From NCBI RefSeq assembly GCF_021228295.1, contig NZ_JAJQPD010000002.1:248001-312000 (forward strand): a stretch of DNA of 64,000 bases, written 5' to 3'. The number at the start of each line of letters is the position of its first letter. Positions within the stretch are counted from its first letter, which is position 1. Shown piece after piece: positions 27,284 through 37,618 of this stretch. A model generated the notes under the pieces. It was not told where the DNA came from and made no database searches. It was given only the letters and a program-made list of their open reading frames with translations. Both the position numbers and the translations under genes were made by a program. Source of the DNA: Agromyces humatus (lineage in GTDB: Bacteria; Actinomycetota; Actinomycetes; Actinomycetales; Microbacteriaceae).

Positions 27284-27330
27284 GTTCTGGTTGGTCTCTT
27301 TCGTTGATCGGCCGCGCGGGCCGGAATGTT

Positions 27331-27657
27331 TCAGACGGTCAGCGTGACCGCGGGGTCGATGAGGACGTCGCCGCCCTCGATCTGCACCTGGTAGACGGGG
27401 ACCGGCTCGTAGGCCGGGAGGGTGAGCGGCTTGCCGGTCCTCAGCGAGAACATCGAGCCGTGGGCCCAGCACTCGAGGGTGTCGTTCTCGACGAACCCCT
27501 CGGCGAGTGAGATGTCGCCGTGCGTGCACGTGTCGCCGATCGCGAAGACATCGCCCGCCGCGTCTTTGACGACGGCGATGGGCACGCCATCGACGACGAA
27601 GCGCGACGCCTCGTTGACGGCGAGGTCGTCGACCCCGCACACGCGAACTGCGGCCAT
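27331..27657 (-). CDS. Rieske-type non-heme iron ferredoxin in the suf operon
   Basis: A 108-residue Rieske [2Fe-2S] protein. Both ligand pairs are present: Cys and His in DTCTHGDIS and in ECWAHGSMF, with the family end GKPLTLPAYEPVPVYQVQIEGGDV. Small Rieske proteins of this type are found inside many actinobacterial suf operons. Likely roles are electron supply to cluster assembly or service as a cluster acceptor; neither is shown. The ATG lies one base after the sufD stop (TGA-C-ATG), so it is translationally coupled. Confidence 0.92.
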   Translation of the reverse strand: MAAVRVCGVDDLAVNEASRFVVDGVPIAVVKDAAGDVFAIGDTCTHGDISLAEGFVENDTLECWAHGSMFSLRTGKPLTLPAYEPVPVYQVQIEGGDVLIDPAVTLTV

Positions 27658-27658
27658 G

Positions 27659-28828
27659 TCAGTTGCCCTGCAATTCGGCTTCGACGGCGGCATTGAGGCG
27701 TGCTTCGAGCTCGGGCGACCCGATCTTCTGCACGATCTCGGTGAGGAACCCGCGCACGACGAGGCGACGCGCCTCGTCTTCGCGGATGCCGCGTGCCATG
27801 AGGTAGAACAGCTGCTCGTCGTCGAATCGCCCGGTGGCACTCGCGTGACCGGCACCCGCGATGTCGCCCGTCTCGATCTCGAGGTTCGGCACCGAGTCGG
27901 CACGGGTGCCATCGGTGAGCACGAGGTTGCGGTTCTGCTCGTAGCTGTCGGTGCCGGTGGCCTTCTGGCCGATCAGCACGTCACCGATCCACACGGTGCG
28001 CGCACCCGAGCCCTGCAGCGCACCCTTGTAGGTGACGCGGCTCTTGGTGTGCGGTGCATCGTGGTGCACGAACACCTGCTGCTCGAGGTGCTGCCCCGCG
28101 TCGGCGAAATAGAGGCCGAGCGCCTCGATGTCGGCACCCTGCTCGGCGAGGTGGGTCGAGGGGTTGACTCGCACGACCTTGCCGCCGAGCGAGACGACGA
28201 TGTGCTTCAGGAACGAGTCGCGGCTGAGGCGGGCGAACTGGCTCGCGAGGTGCACCGAGTCGTCGCTCCACTCCTGGAGCGAGACGACGGTGAGCGATGC
28301 GCCCTCGCCGACCAGGATCTCGACGTTCTCGCTGAGGCGGGCATCACCGATGCCGCGCAGCACGATGAGCGCGCGGCTGAACGGCGCCGCCTCGATGACG
28401 GTGTGCGCCGCGCGGGGGGCGCTGCCGAGACCCGAACGGGTGATGACGGCGACCTTCTCGTCTTCGCCGGTGACCGACACGAGCAGCGACTCGCCGAAGG
28501 TCGACCAGGCGTTGGCGCTCGCGCGTTCCTCGGGGATGCCGGCCGATCCGATGCGGGCGTCGGTGCGGGCGATCCATGAGATCGCGACGCCCGCGACATC
28601 CGTCGTCTCGATCGTCGGACGGGAGCCGTCGAGTTCGCCGCCGGTGAGGTCGGCGAAGGCGGCGACGGGCGAGAGCTTCCACTCGTGCTCGCGGCCGTTG
28701 ACCGGCGCGAAGTCGTCGACGTTCACCGAGCGGAACCGCTCGGAGCGCGTCTGCACGGGCACGAACGCACCGTCGGTGTGCGCGACGAGGCCGTGCTGCT
28801 CGGCCGTGGGCATGGCTGTGCTGGTCAT
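27659..28828 (-). CDS. sufD: Fe-S cluster assembly protein SufD
   Basis: The non-catalytic partner of SufB in the SufBC2D scaffold. The 389-residue protein has a variable N-terminus and a C-terminal beta-helix core ending in GRFDDEQLFYLMARGIREDEARRLVVRGF, which is paralogous to the end of SufB. The core contains the conserved histidine segment FVHHDAPHTKSRVTYKGAL. The ATG at 28828 was chosen because AGGAG lies 11 bases upstream; the in-frame GTG at 28840 lies directly on that site. It follows sufB by 14 nt. Confidence 0.95.
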   Translation of the reverse strand: MTSTAMPTAEQHGLVAHTDGAFVPVQTRSERFRSVNVDDFAPVNGREHEWKLSPVAAFADLTGGELDGSRPTIETTDVAGVAISWIARTDARIGSAGIPEERASANAWSTFGESLLVSVTGEDEKVAVITRSGLGSAPRAAHTVIEAAPFSRALIVLRGIGDARLSENVEILVGEGASLTVVSLQEWSDDSVHLASQFARLSRDSFLKHIVVSLGGKVVRVNPSTHLAEQGADIEALGLYFADAGQHLEQQVFVHHDAPHTKSRVTYKGALQGSGARTVWIGDVLIGQKATGTDSYEQNRNLVLTDGTRADSVPNLEIETGDIAGAGHASATGRFDDEQLFYLMARGIREDEARRLVVRGFLTEIVQKIGSPELEARLNAAVEAELQGN

Positions 28829-28842
28829 CTGGGCGGTCACTC

Positions 28843-30261
28843 CTAGCCCACCGATCCTTCCATGCCCATCTCGATGAGCTTGTTGAGTTCCATCGCGTAC
28901 TCCATGGGCAGCTCGCGCGCGATCGGCTCGATGAAGCCGCGCACGATCATGGCCATGGCCTCGTCTTCGGGGAGACCACGTGACATGAGGTAGAAGAGCT
29001 GCTCTTCGCTGACCTTCGACACGGTGGCCTCGTGGCCGAGCTGCACGTCGTCGACGCGGATGTCGATCGCCGGGTAGGTGTCGGATCGCGAGATCGTGTC
29101 GACCAGCAGGGCGTCGCAACGCACCGTGTTCGCCGAGTGGTGGGCATTGGCGTCGACACGCACCTCGCCGCGATAGCCGGCGCGGCCGCCGCCGCGGGCG
29201 ATCGACTTCGAGACGATCGACGACTGCGTGTAGGGCGCCATGTGGATCATCTTGGCGCCGGCGTCCTGATGCTGGCCCGGGCCTGCGAAGGCGACCGAGA
29301 GGGTCTCGCCCTTGGCGTGCTCGCCCATGAGGAAGATCGACGGATACTTCATCGTGACCTTCGAGCCGATGTTGCCGTCGACCCACTCCATGGTGGCGCC
29401 CTCGGCGGCCGTGGCGCGCTTGGTGACGAGGTTGTAGACGTTGTTCGACCAGTTCTGGATCGTCGTGTAGCGCACGCGGGCGTTCTTCTTCACGATGATC
29501 TCGACGACCGCCGAGTGCAGCGAGTCGCTCTTGTAGATCGGCGCCGTGCAGCCCTCGATGTAGTGCACGTAGCTGCCTTCGTCGGCGATGATCAGCGTGC
29601 GCTCGAACTGACCCATGTTCTCGGTGTTGATGCGGAAGTAGGCCTGCAGCGGGATCTCGACGTGAACGCCCGGGGGCACGTAGACGAACGAGCCTCCCGA
29701 CCACACCGCCGTGTTCAGCGCGGCGAACTTGTTGTCGCCGGCCGGGATGACGGTGCCGAAGTACTCCTGAAAGAACTCGGGGTGCTCGCGGAGCGCGGTG
29801 TCGGTGTCCATGAAGATGACGCCCTGGCGCTCGAGCTCTTCGTTGATCTGGTGGTAGACCACCTCGGACTCGTACTGCGCGGCGACGCCGGCGACGAGAC
29901 GCTGACGCTCGGCCTCGGGGATGCCGAGCTTCTCGTAGGTGTTCTTGATGTCATCGGGCAGGTCTTCCCAGGTCTGGGCCTGCTTCTCGGTGGAGCGCAC
30001 GAAGTACTTGATGTTGTCGAAGTCGATCTCGGAGAGATCTGCACCCCAGGTGGGCATGGGCTTGCGCTCGAACAGCTTCAGCGCGCGCTGGCGTCGCTGG
30101 AGCATCCATTCGGGTTCTGCCTTCAGGGCCGAGATGTCGGCGACCACCTCCGGCGAGATGCCGCGCCGGGCGGATGCCCCGGCGGCGTCGGAATCGGCCC
30201 AGCCGAACTCGTACGTGCCGAGCCCTTCCAGTTCGGGGCGGTCGATCAGTACGTCCGTCAT
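28843..30261 (-). CDS. sufB: Fe-S cluster assembly protein SufB
   Basis: The main scaffold on which Fe-S clusters form, in complex with SufC and SufD. At 472 residues it has normal length. Family features include the N-terminal [47 protein letters not shown], and the likely cluster-site cysteine in [12 protein letters not shown] near the C-terminus, followed by [21 protein letters not shown] start with AGGGAG upstream. It is the first gene of sufB-sufD-Rieske-sufC-sufT. No SufR-type repressor gene lies upstream, and no sufS or sufU lies nearby. Confidence 0.97.
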   Translation of the reverse strand: MTDVLIDRPELEGLGTYEFGWADSDAAGASARRGISPEVVADISALKAEPEWMLQRRQRALKLFERKPMPTWGADLSEIDFDNIKYFVRSTEKQAQTWEDLPDDIKNTYEKLGIPEAERQRLVAGVAAQYESEVVYHQINEELERQGVIFMDTDTALREHPEFFQEYFGTVIPAGDNKFAALNTAVWSGGSFVYVPPGVHVEIPLQAYFRINTENMGQFERTLIIADEGSYVHYIEGCTAPIYKSDSLHSAVVEIIVKKNARVRYTTIQNWSNNVYNLVTKRATAAEGATMEWVDGNIGSKVTMKYPSIFLMGEHAKGETLSVAFAGPGQHQDAGAKMIHMAPYTQSSIVSKSIARGGGRAGYRGEVRVDANAHHSANTVRCDALLVDTISRSDTYPAIDIRVDDVQLGHEATVSKVSEEQLFYLMSRGLPEDEAMAMIVRGFIEPIARELPMEYAMELNKLIEMGMEGSVG

Positions 30262-30512
30262 GCTCTCCCTCTTCTCCTCCCGTGCGACCGGATATCAGTC
30301 CGGCTCATCCCCGTCGCGAGTCGAGGTGCTCGCTGATCAGGAGATGATGTGCGGGTGGCGTCAGTGCGAACCTAAGATGGCTGGGAACCCGCATCGCGCG
30401 TTGTCGCGCGCCTCGCGGAGATTACCCAACCCCTCAAGTCTATAGGGTCGCAGGCTGCGCCGGGCGGACTCCCAGCCCGGTCACAGAGCGACCCGGAGCA
30501 GGATCGACCCGC

Positions 30513-31418
30513 GTGACCCGCACACTCCGCACCTTCGCCTGGGCTTCGTTCGTCGCGCAGGTGGCGATCATCGCGACGGGCGGCGCGGTGCGCCTGACCG
30601 GTTCGGGTCTCGGATGTCCCACCTGGCCCACGTGCACACCCGATTCGCTCGTCCCGACCGACGAGCTGAGCTACCACTCGCTCATCGAGTTCGGCAACCG
30701 CCTGATGACGGGCGTCGTGGGCATCCTCGCCCTCATCGTCTTCCTGCTCGTGTGGCGCATCCGCCGCGAACGTCGCGACCTCTTCGTGCTCTCGTTCATC
30801 GTGGGAGTCGGCATCGTCGCGCAGGCGATCGTCGGCGGCATCACCGTATGGACGGGCCTCAACCCGTTCATCGTCGGGTTCCACTACGTCTCGTCACTTG
30901 CGCTCGTGTGCGTGACGGCGGCGTTCCTCGCGCGCATGGACCAGCCCGCCGGCCCGCGCGAGCGCGCAGTACCCGGGTGGTACGCGGGTCTCACCCACGC
31001 GACGAGCGCCGTCCTGGCGCTCACGATCGTGTTCGGCGTGCTCACCACCGGCTCGGGCCCCCACTCGGGCGACGCCGCGGCCGGGCGCACCGGATTCGAC
31101 TCCGAGCTGCTCGAGCACGTCCATGCCTGGCCGGGGTACGCACTCCTCGTGCTCACGCTCGTCCTCGTCATCGCGGCGTGGCGCCTGAAGCTCCCCACAC
31201 TCGGCTGGACGCTCGTGCTGCTCGCCATCGAGGTCGTGCAGGTCGCGGTGGGGCTCTACCAGGCCCGCAACGGCCTGCCCGTGCTGGCCGTCGGCGTGCA
31301 CATGGTGCTCGCGGCGCTCACCGCGGCGACGATGACGCTCGTCGTGCTGCGGCTCAAGCGGCCGGTCAGGGCACCGCGTGCGTCGACCGAGACTGCTGCC
31401 GCGGCATCCGCTCACTGA
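30513..31418 (+). CDS. ctaA: Heme A synthase (COX15/CtaA)
   Basis: Integral membrane enzyme that oxidises the C8 methyl of heme O to a formyl group, giving heme A for cytochrome aa3. The 301-residue protein has about eight membrane helices and the extracellular cysteine pair Cys35/Cys41 in GLGCPTWPTC, typical of bacterial CtaA. Heme-ligand histidines are expected in LIEFGNRLMTG (as H/N position), VGFHYVSSLA, EHVHAWPG and GVHMVLAAL; in this protein the first shows no histidine but SYHSLIEFGNR lies just before it. GTG start. It is divergent from sufB and convergent with ctaB. Confidence 0.93.
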   Translation: MTRTLRTFAWASFVAQVAIIATGGAVRLTGSGLGCPTWPTCTPDSLVPTDELSYHSLIEFGNRLMTGVVGILALIVFLLVWRIRRERRDLFVLSFIVGVGIVAQAIVGGITVWTGLNPFIVGFHYVSSLALVCVTAAFLARMDQPAGPRERAVPGWYAGLTHATSAVLALTIVFGVLTTGSGPHSGDAAAGRTGFDSELLEHVHAWPGYALLVLTLVLVIAAWRLKLPTLGWTLVLLAIEVVQVAVGLYQARNGLPVLAVGVHMVLAALTAATMTLVVLRLKRPVRAPRASTETAAAASAH

Positions 31419-31524
31419 CCGACGCGGCCGACGAGCCGCGCGAGCTCGACGCGATTCGACGGCAGCCGGAGTACGGGCGCCCACCTGGATCTCGGAACAA
31501 CGGTAGCGACATCCGCCCGATCGA

Positions 31525-32445
31525 CTAGAACGGCAGCAGCGGGTCGACGCCGATCGCGAGGAACAGCAGCGAGAGGTACGCGATCGAGCTGTGGAACACC
31601 CGCATCGGTGAGACCTGCTCGTGCCGGATCGCGAGGTTGTACAGGCGGTGGGTCTCGTAGATGAACCAGACGCCCGTGACCACGGCGACAGTCGAGTAGA
31701 CGAGCCCCATCTGGGCGATCGGGATGAGCAGCAGCGAGCAGGCGACCGTCGCCCACGCGTACAGGATGACCTGCAGGCCCACCTGCGCGCGGCCGCGGAC
31801 GACGGCGAGCATCGGCACGCCCGCCGCGGCGTAGTCGTCCTTGTACTTCATCGACAGCGGCCAGTAGTGCGGCGGGGTCCACAGGAAGATGATGAGGAAC
31901 AGGATGAACGGCGGCCAGTCGAGGCTGCCGGTGACCGCGGCCCAGCCGATGAGCACGGGCATGCAGCCGGCGACGCCGCCCCACACGATGTTCTGAGACG
32001 TGCGGCGCTTGAGGATGAGGCTGTAGAACACGACGTAGAGCAGGATCGCGGCGAGCGAGAGCGCGGCAGCCAGCCAGTTCGTGAACACGCCGAGCCACAC
32101 GATCGACGCGATGCCGAGCCCGTACGCGAAGACGAGCGCCTCACGGTCGGTGAGTTCGCCCGTGACCAGGGGTCGGCCCTGCGTGCGCTTCATGACACGG
32201 TCGATATCACGGTCGATGTAGCAGTTGAATGCGCCGGCCGAGCCCGCGCTCATGGCCCCGCCGATGAGCGTCGCGACGAGCAGCCAGAGATTCGGCAGGC
32301 CCTGCTGCGCCAGGATCATCGTCGGCGCGGTGACCACCAGCAGCAATTCGATGACGCGCGGCTTGGTGAGCGCGAGATACGCGGTGAGCTTGCGCCGCAC
32401 CGTCATCTCAGGTCGCGACTCGCGGGTGTGCACGGCTGCGTTCAT
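31525..32445 (-). CDS. ctaB: Protoheme IX farnesyltransferase (heme O synthase)
   Basis: Membrane prenyltransferase (UbiA superfamily) that adds a farnesyl group to protoheme, the step before CtaA. The 306-residue protein has eight to nine helices. The first aspartate-rich motif is [20 protein letters not shown]; the second lies in the loop [15 protein letters not shown]. The ATG at 32445 has GAGGAACG directly upstream; an in-frame GTG 42 nt earlier has none. It faces ctaA tail to tail over 106 nt in which I see no clear terminator. It is divergent from tkt. Confidence 0.94.
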   Translation of the reverse strand: MNAAVHTRESRPEMTVRRKLTAYLALTKPRVIELLLVVTAPTMILAQQGLPNLWLLVATLIGGAMSAGSAGAFNCYIDRDIDRVMKRTQGRPLVTGELTDREALVFAYGLGIASIVWLGVFTNWLAAALSLAAILLYVVFYSLILKRRTSQNIVWGGVAGCMPVLIGWAAVTGSLDWPPFILFLIIFLWTPPHYWPLSMKYKDDYAAAGVPMLAVVRGRAQVGLQVILYAWATVACSLLLIPIAQMGLVYSTVAVVTGVWFIYETHRLYNLAIRHEQVSPMRVFHSSIAYLSLLFLAIGVDPLLPF

Positions 32446-32774
32446 CGTTCCTCTTCTGGGCGCGGGCACGTCAACAGGACTCCCCACGCACCCTTCTCGA
32501 GTCTAGGCCATCGCGGCGACGGGCCCCGGCGACGCGGACGCCCGCGCGCCGAGACCTCACGGCGACCGGTTGCCGTTGTGAGACACAGCCCGTCACACTC
32601 GTGCCGGGATCCATATACTGAGGAATACGCGCCTCGTGTCGCGGGAGCTCCCCAGAGTCATTCAGACGACGATCCGGGTTGCCTCCCACCGCGTGGCGGA
32701 ACCGCGCCAGAACGTCCTCGGCGGGTCGGGGCCGAGGGTTCCCGTCCCGTCACGATCGGAAGGAACAGCACCTC
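32446..32774. other. Intergenic region between ctaB and tkt (329 nt)
   Basis: No convincing gene is present. It contains the tkt promoter at 32592-32619 followed by a leader of about 150 nt. I see no strong hairpin in the leader and no clear ctaB promoter on the minus strand. Confidence 0.6.
32592..32619 (+). promoter_or_regulatory. Promoter of the tkt-tal-pgi-zwf-opcA-pgl operon
   Basis: -35 GTCACA (32592-32597), 16-base spacer and a consensus -10 TATACT (32614-32619). Predicted start near 32626, about 150 nt before the GTG of tkt. Confidence 0.65.
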
Positions 32775-34868
32775 GTGGCAAATCTCCAGTGGGAACCCAT
32801 CGACGATCGGGCGGTCGACACGGCCCGAGTGCTCGCGGCAGACGCCGTCGAGAAGGTCGGCAACGGGCACCCCGGAACCGCGATGAGCCTTGCGCCCGCC
32901 GCGTACCTGTTGTTCCAGAAGGTCATGCGCCGCGATCCGGCCGACCACGCATGGCTCGGTCGCGACCGGTTCATCCTCTCCGCCGGACACAGCTCGCTCA
33001 CGCAGTACGTGCAGCTGTACCTCGCGGGTGACGGCCTCGAGTTGCATGATCTCGAGACGCTGCGCACCTGGGGTTCGAAGACCCCCGGCCACCCAGAGTA
33101 CGGTCACACCGACGGCGTCGAGATCACCACGGGCCCGCTCGGGCAGGGCCTTTCGTCGGCGGTCGGGTTCGCGTACGCCTCGCGCTTCGAGCGCGGCCTG
33201 TTCGATCCCGATGCCCCTGCCGGGACCTCCCCGTTCGATCACTTCGTGTACGTGGTCGCGGGCGACGGCGACCTGCAGGAGGGCGTCACGAGCGAGGCGT
33301 CCTCACTCGCCGGGCACCAGCAGCTGGGCAACCTGGTGATGATCTACGACTCGAACCAGATCTCCATCGAAGACGACACGAACATCGCGTTCACCGAAGA
33401 CGTCGCGAAGCGCTACGAAGCCTACGGCTGGCACGTGCAGACCGTCGACTGGAAGAAGACCGGCGAGTACGTCGAAGACGTCGCCGAGCTGCACGCCGCG
33501 ATCGAAGCTGCGAAGGGCGAGTCCTCGAAGCCGTCGATCATCATCCTGAAGACGATCATCGGCTGGCCGAGCCCTGGCAAGCAGAACACCGGCAAGATCC
33601 ACGGTTCCGCGCTCGGCGCGGCCGAGCTCGCCGCGACGAAGCAGGTACTCGGCTTCGACCCCGAGCAGCACTTCGTCGTCGCCGACGACGTGATCGCCCA
33701 CACCCGTCTCGCCGGCGAACGCGGCGCTGCCGCGCACGCCGAGTGGCAGACCGGGTTCGACGCCTGGGCCGCCGCCAACCCCGAGCGCAAGGCGCTGCTC
33801 GATCGCCTCGAGGCGGGCGAGCTGCCCGACGACATCGAGTCGGCGCTGCCGGTGTTCGAGGGCGGCACCGAACTGTCGACGCGTGCCGCGTCGGGCAAGG
33901 TCATCAACGCGCTCGCGGGTGTGCTGCCCGAGCTCTGGGGCGGGTCCGCCGACCTCGCCGAGTCGAACCTGACCACCATCAACGGCGCGCCCTCGTTCAT
34001 TCCGACCGAGTGGTCCACGCACGAGTTCTCAGGCGACCCCTACGGCCGGGTGCTGCACTTCGGCATCCGCGAGCACGCCATGGGTGCGATCGTGAACGGC
34101 ATCGTCCTGCACGGGCCGACCCGCGCGTTCGGCGGCACGTTCCTGATCTTCAGCGACTACATGCGCCCCGCAGTGCGCCTCGCCGCGCTGATGAAGGTCC
34201 CGTCGATCTTCGTCTGGACGCACGACTCCGTCGCGCTCGGCGAAGACGGCCCCACCCACCAGCCCATCGAGCAGCTCGCGACCCTGCGTGCGATTCCCGG
34301 CTTCACGGTGGTGCGCCCGGCCGATGCCAACGAGGTCGCGTATGCGTGGCTCGAAGTTCTGAAGCGAGCGGATGCCCCGGCGGGCATCGCCCTGACCCGC
34401 CAGAACATCCCGGTGTTCGAACGGGGTGCCGGTGACGCGTCCGGTGACACGCTCGCTGCGGCATCCAACCTGTCGAAGGGCGCCTACGTGCTCGCCGAGG
34501 CCGCCGGCGGAACGCCCGACGTGATCATCATCGCGACGGGTTCCGAGGTGCAGCTCGCCCTCGCGGCGCGCGACACGCTCGCCGCCGAGGGCGTCCACGC
34601 CCGCGTGGTGTCGGCGCCGAGCCTCGAGTGGTTCGAGGAGCAGCCCGCCGAGTACCGCGAGCAGGTACTGCCGGCGGCGGTCACCGCTCGCGTGTCGGTC
34701 GAGGCCGGCGTCGCGCTCACGTGGCAGCGCTACATCGGCGACCGGGGTCGCGCGGTGTCGATCGAGCACTTCGGCGCGTCCGCCGACTACAAGACCCTGT
34801 TCCGCGAGTTCGGCATCACGGCTGACGCCGTCGTCGCCGCCGCCAAGGAATCGCTCGCGTCGGCCTGA
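32775..34868 (+). CDS. tkt: Transketolase
   Basis: Thiamine-diphosphate enzyme of the non-oxidative pentose phosphate pathway that moves two-carbon units between sugar phosphates. The 697-residue protein has the N-terminal ThDP-binding [19 protein letters not shown] at about 162-180 with NQISIEDDT completing the metal site, [10 protein letters not shown] near the start and the pyrimidine-domain [18 protein letters not shown]. The GTG at 32775 is preferred: GGAAGGAA lies upstream and [21 protein letters not shown] is the family start, while upstream codons in frame are Arg-rich and unlike the family. It is the first gene of a six-gene operon. Confidence 0.97.
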   Translation: MANLQWEPIDDRAVDTARVLAADAVEKVGNGHPGTAMSLAPAAYLLFQKVMRRDPADHAWLGRDRFILSAGHSSLTQYVQLYLAGDGLELHDLETLRTWGSKTPGHPEYGHTDGVEITTGPLGQGLSSAVGFAYASRFERGLFDPDAPAGTSPFDHFVYVVAGDGDLQEGVTSEASSLAGHQQLGNLVMIYDSNQISIEDDTNIAFTEDVAKRYEAYGWHVQTVDWKKTGEYVEDVAELHAAIEAAKGESSKPSIIILKTIIGWPSPGKQNTGKIHGSALGAAELAATKQVLGFDPEQHFVVADDVIAHTRLAGERGAAAHAEWQTGFDAWAAANPERKALLDRLEAGELPDDIESALPVFEGGTELSTRAASGKVINALAGVLPELWGGSADLAESNLTTINGAPSFIPTEWSTHEFSGDPYGRVLHFGIREHAMGAIVNGIVLHGPTRAFGGTFLIFSDYMRPAVRLAALMKVPSIFVWTHDSVALGEDGPTHQPIEQLATLRAIPGFTVVRPADANEVAYAWLEVLKRADAPAGIALTRQNIPVFERGAGDASGDTLAAASNLSKGAYVLAEAAGGTPDVIIIATGSEVQLALAARDTLAAEGVHARVVSAPSLEWFEEQPAEYREQVLPAAVTARVSVEAGVALTWQRYIGDRGRAVSIEHFGASADYKTLFREFGITADAVVAAAKESLASA

Positions 34869-34894
34869 CGCGCGCCCGAAGAGGAGACATCCAC

Positions 34895-36001
34895 ATGACC
34901 AACTCCCCCACCGCAGCCCTCTCCGAGGCAGGCGTCAGCATCTGGCTCGACGACCTCTCGCGCGAACGCCTCGTCACCGGCGACCTCGAGCGGCTCATCG
35001 CCGAACGCAACGTCGTCGGCGTCACGACCAACCCGACGATCTTCGCCGCCGCGCTGAAGAGCGACACGTATCACGACCACCTCCACGAGCTCGCCGTTGC
35101 CGGCGCCGACGTCGACACCGCGATCTTCGACATCACGACCGACGACGTCCGCGCGGCCGCCGACGTGTTCCGGCCCGTCTACGACCGCACTGGCGGCGTC
35201 GACGGTCGCGTCTCGATCGAGGTCGCCCCGGGCCTGGCTCGCGACACCGCGGGCACCATCGCCGAGGCGAAGGCCCTGTGGGCCAAGGTCGACCGTCCGA
35301 ACGCGCTCATCAAGATCCCGGCGACCGTCGAGGGGCTCGATGCGATCACCGCTGCGACGGCGGCCGGCATCAGTGTCAACATCACGCTGATCTTCAGCCT
35401 CGACCGCTACCGCGACGTGATCCACGCGTACTTCACCGGGCTCGAGCAGGCGAACGCGGCCGGCATCGACCTGTCGACGATCCACTCCGTCGCGTCGTTC
35501 TTCGTCTCGCGCGTCGACACCGAGATCGACAAGCGTCTCACCGCGATCGGCACCCCTGAGGCACTCGCCCTCAAGAGCAAGGCCGGCGTCGCCAACGCCC
35601 GCCTGGCCTACCAGCTCTTCGAGGAGGAGTTCGCCACCGAGCGGGCCACCGCGCTGCTCGATGCCGGCGCCAACCGCCAGCGGCCGCTCTGGGCATCGAC
35701 CGGCGTCAAGGACCCGGCGCTGCCCGACACCCTCTACGTCACCGATCTCGTGGCCGCCGGCGTCGTCAACACCATGCCCGAGAAGACGCTCGAGGCCACG
35801 TTCGACCACGGCGTCGTCGAGGGCGACACCGTGACGGGCGCCTACGCCGATGCCGGCGCGGTGCTCGACGCGCTCGGCGCGCTGGGCGTCGACTACGACG
35901 ACGTGACGCTCACCCTCGAGAACGAGGGCGTCGACAAGTTCATCGTCTCGTGGGGCGAGCTCATCGACAGCGTCCGCACCGCGTTGGAGGCGGCTCGATG
36001 A
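34895..36001 (+). CDS. tal: Transaldolase
   Basis: Moves a dihydroxyacetone unit from sedoheptulose-7-phosphate to glyceraldehyde-3-phosphate through a Schiff-base lysine. The 368-residue protein belongs to the longer actinobacterial type. Motifs include [14 protein letters not shown] near the start, the active-site lysine in [13 protein letters not shown] at about 140, and [23 protein letters not shown] seven bases before the ATG. It follows tkt by 26 nt and its stop overlaps the pgi start as ATGA. Confidence 0.96.
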   Translation: MTNSPTAALSEAGVSIWLDDLSRERLVTGDLERLIAERNVVGVTTNPTIFAAALKSDTYHDHLHELAVAGADVDTAIFDITTDDVRAAADVFRPVYDRTGGVDGRVSIEVAPGLARDTAGTIAEAKALWAKVDRPNALIKIPATVEGLDAITAATAAGISVNITLIFSLDRYRDVIHAYFTGLEQANAAGIDLSTIHSVASFFVSRVDTEIDKRLTAIGTPEALALKSKAGVANARLAYQLFEEEFATERATALLDAGANRQRPLWASTGVKDPALPDTLYVTDLVAAGVVNTMPEKTLEATFDHGVVEGDTVTGAYADAGAVLDALGALGVDYDDVTLTLENEGVDKFIVSWGELIDSVRTALEAAR

Positions 36002-37602
36002 GCTTTCGCATCTCGGTGAGCGGCGCCGCCGCCGACGCAGTTCGTCGAACCGTCCCCGGGCTCGTGAGCGACCTCGTTGCGAGCGGCATCACCGCGCAGG
36101 ACGCGACGCTCTGGGGCTCCCATGCCGAAGCCGAGTCCGAGAAGCGTCTCGGCTGGACCGAGGCGGTCGCCGTGTCACGGCCGCTCGTCGCAGAGATCGA
36201 GTCGCTCCGCGAGCAGCTCGAGGCCGACGGCGTCCGCCACATCGTGCTCGGCGGAATGGGCGGATCCTCGCTCGCCCCCGAGGTCATCACGCGCACGGCG
36301 CGCGTCGACCTCACCGTGCTCGACTCGACCGAGCCCGGGCAGGTGCTCGCCGCGCTCGGCGACCGGCTCGAGGCATCCGCGCTCGTCGTCTCGTCCAAGT
36401 CGGGTTCGACCGTCGAGACCGACAGCCAGCGACGTGTCTACGAGCAGGCGTTCCGCGATGCCGGCATCGACCCGGCGAAGCGGATCATCGTGGTGACCGA
36501 CCCGGGCTCGCCGCTCGACGAATCGGCGCGGGCCGCGGGCTACCGCGTGTTCAACGCCGACCCGAACGTCGGCGGCCGCTACTCGGCGTTGACCGCATTC
36601 GGCCTCGTGCCGTCGGGCCTCGCCGGCGTCGACATCGCCGAGATCCTCGACGAGGCCGAGACGATCGAGCTCTCGCTCGCGATCGACAGCCCCGAGAACC
36701 CCGGCCTCGTGCTCGGCGCGGCGATCGCCGCGACCGCACCGCTTCGCGACAAGCTCGCGATCGTCGCCGATGGCACGCATATCGTCGGCTTCGCCGACTG
36801 GGCTGAGCAGCTGATCGCGGAATCCACGGGCAAAGAGGGCACCGGCATCCTGCCCGTCGTGCTCGATACCGGCGCACCCGAGCTGACGGCGAACCTGCCC
36901 GACGTCCAGGTGGTCCGCCTCGTCGACGACGCGGGCGACCAGATCTTCAGCCGCCACGACACCGGTGAGATCCGGGTGTCCGGAAGCCTCGGCGCGCAAC
37001 TGCTCGTCTGGGAGTATGCGACCGCCGTCGCCGGTCGCATCCTCGGCATCAACCCGTTCGACCAGCCCGACGTCGAGTCGGCGAAGATCGCGGCACGCGG
37101 CCTGCTCGACGCCCGCCCCGCGCCCGAGCCCGCAGCGTTCGTCGCGAACGGCATCGAGGTGCGTGGCACGCCCGACGTCATCGGTGCGTCGAGCGACCTC
37201 GAGTCGGCGATCGACGTGCTCCTCGAGGAGCTGCCCGAGAACGGCTATATCTCGGTGCAGGCCTACGTCGATCGCGTCGCGCACCCCGAGGTCGAGCGAA
37301 TCCGCGATCTTCTCGCGGCGCGGTCGGGTCGCCCCGTCACGTTCGGCTGGGGTCCGCGGTTCCTGCACTCCACCGGGCAGTTCCACAAGGGCGGCCCCGC
37401 CGTCGGCGTGTTCCTGCAGATCACGCAGTCGCCGGCCGACGACCTCACGATCCCCGAGCGTCCCTTCACGTTCGGCCAGCTCATCGCAGCGCAGGCATCC
37501 GGTGACGCGAGCGTGCTCGCAGAACACGGCCGGCCGGTGCTCACCCTGACGCTGACCGATCCTGCCGCGAACATCGCTGCACTGCTCGGCGCCGTCGGCT
37601 GA
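35998..37602 (+). CDS. pgi: Glucose-6-phosphate isomerase
   Basis: Interconverts glucose-6-phosphate and fructose-6-phosphate, joining glycolysis with the pentose phosphate operon. The 534-residue protein has two SIS-like folds: [19 protein letters not shown] with [11 protein letters not shown] for phosphate binding, and late in the chain [17 protein letters not shown], a typical Pgi motif of this actinobacterial subtype. It differs from the classic E. coli Pgi in lacking the long N-terminal region. The ATG overlaps the tal stop. It lies between tal and zwf, as in Streptomyces. Confidence 0.93.
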   Translation: MSFRISVSGAAADAVRRTVPGLVSDLVASGITAQDATLWGSHAEAESEKRLGWTEAVAVSRPLVAEIESLREQLEADGVRHIVLGGMGGSSLAPEVITRTARVDLTVLDSTEPGQVLAALGDRLEASALVVSSKSGSTVETDSQRRVYEQAFRDAGIDPAKRIIVVTDPGSPLDESARAAGYRVFNADPNVGGRYSALTAFGLVPSGLAGVDIAEILDEAETIELSLAIDSPENPGLVLGAAIAATAPLRDKLAIVADGTHIVGFADWAEQLIAESTGKEGTGILPVVLDTGAPELTANLPDVQVVRLVDDAGDQIFSRHDTGEIRVSGSLGAQLLVWEYATAVAGRILGINPFDQPDVESAKIAARGLLDARPAPEPAAFVANGIEVRGTPDVIGASSDLESAIDVLLEELPENGYISVQAYVDRVAHPEVERIRDLLAARSGRPVTFGWGPRFLHSTGQFHKGGPAVGVFLQITQSPADDLTIPERPFTFGQLIAAQASGDASVLAEHGRPVLTLTLTDPAANIAALLGAVG

Positions 37603-37618
37603 CCTTCGAAGGAGACGC

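Noticed and set aside
28829-29704. An extended N-terminus for SufD running through sufB
   Set aside because: It is an out-of-frame shadow of sufB; the SufD homology starts after the ATG at 28828.
31419-31524. Terminator between the convergent ctaA and ctaB genes
   Set aside because: No inverted repeat with a stem longer than about 5 bp could be found.
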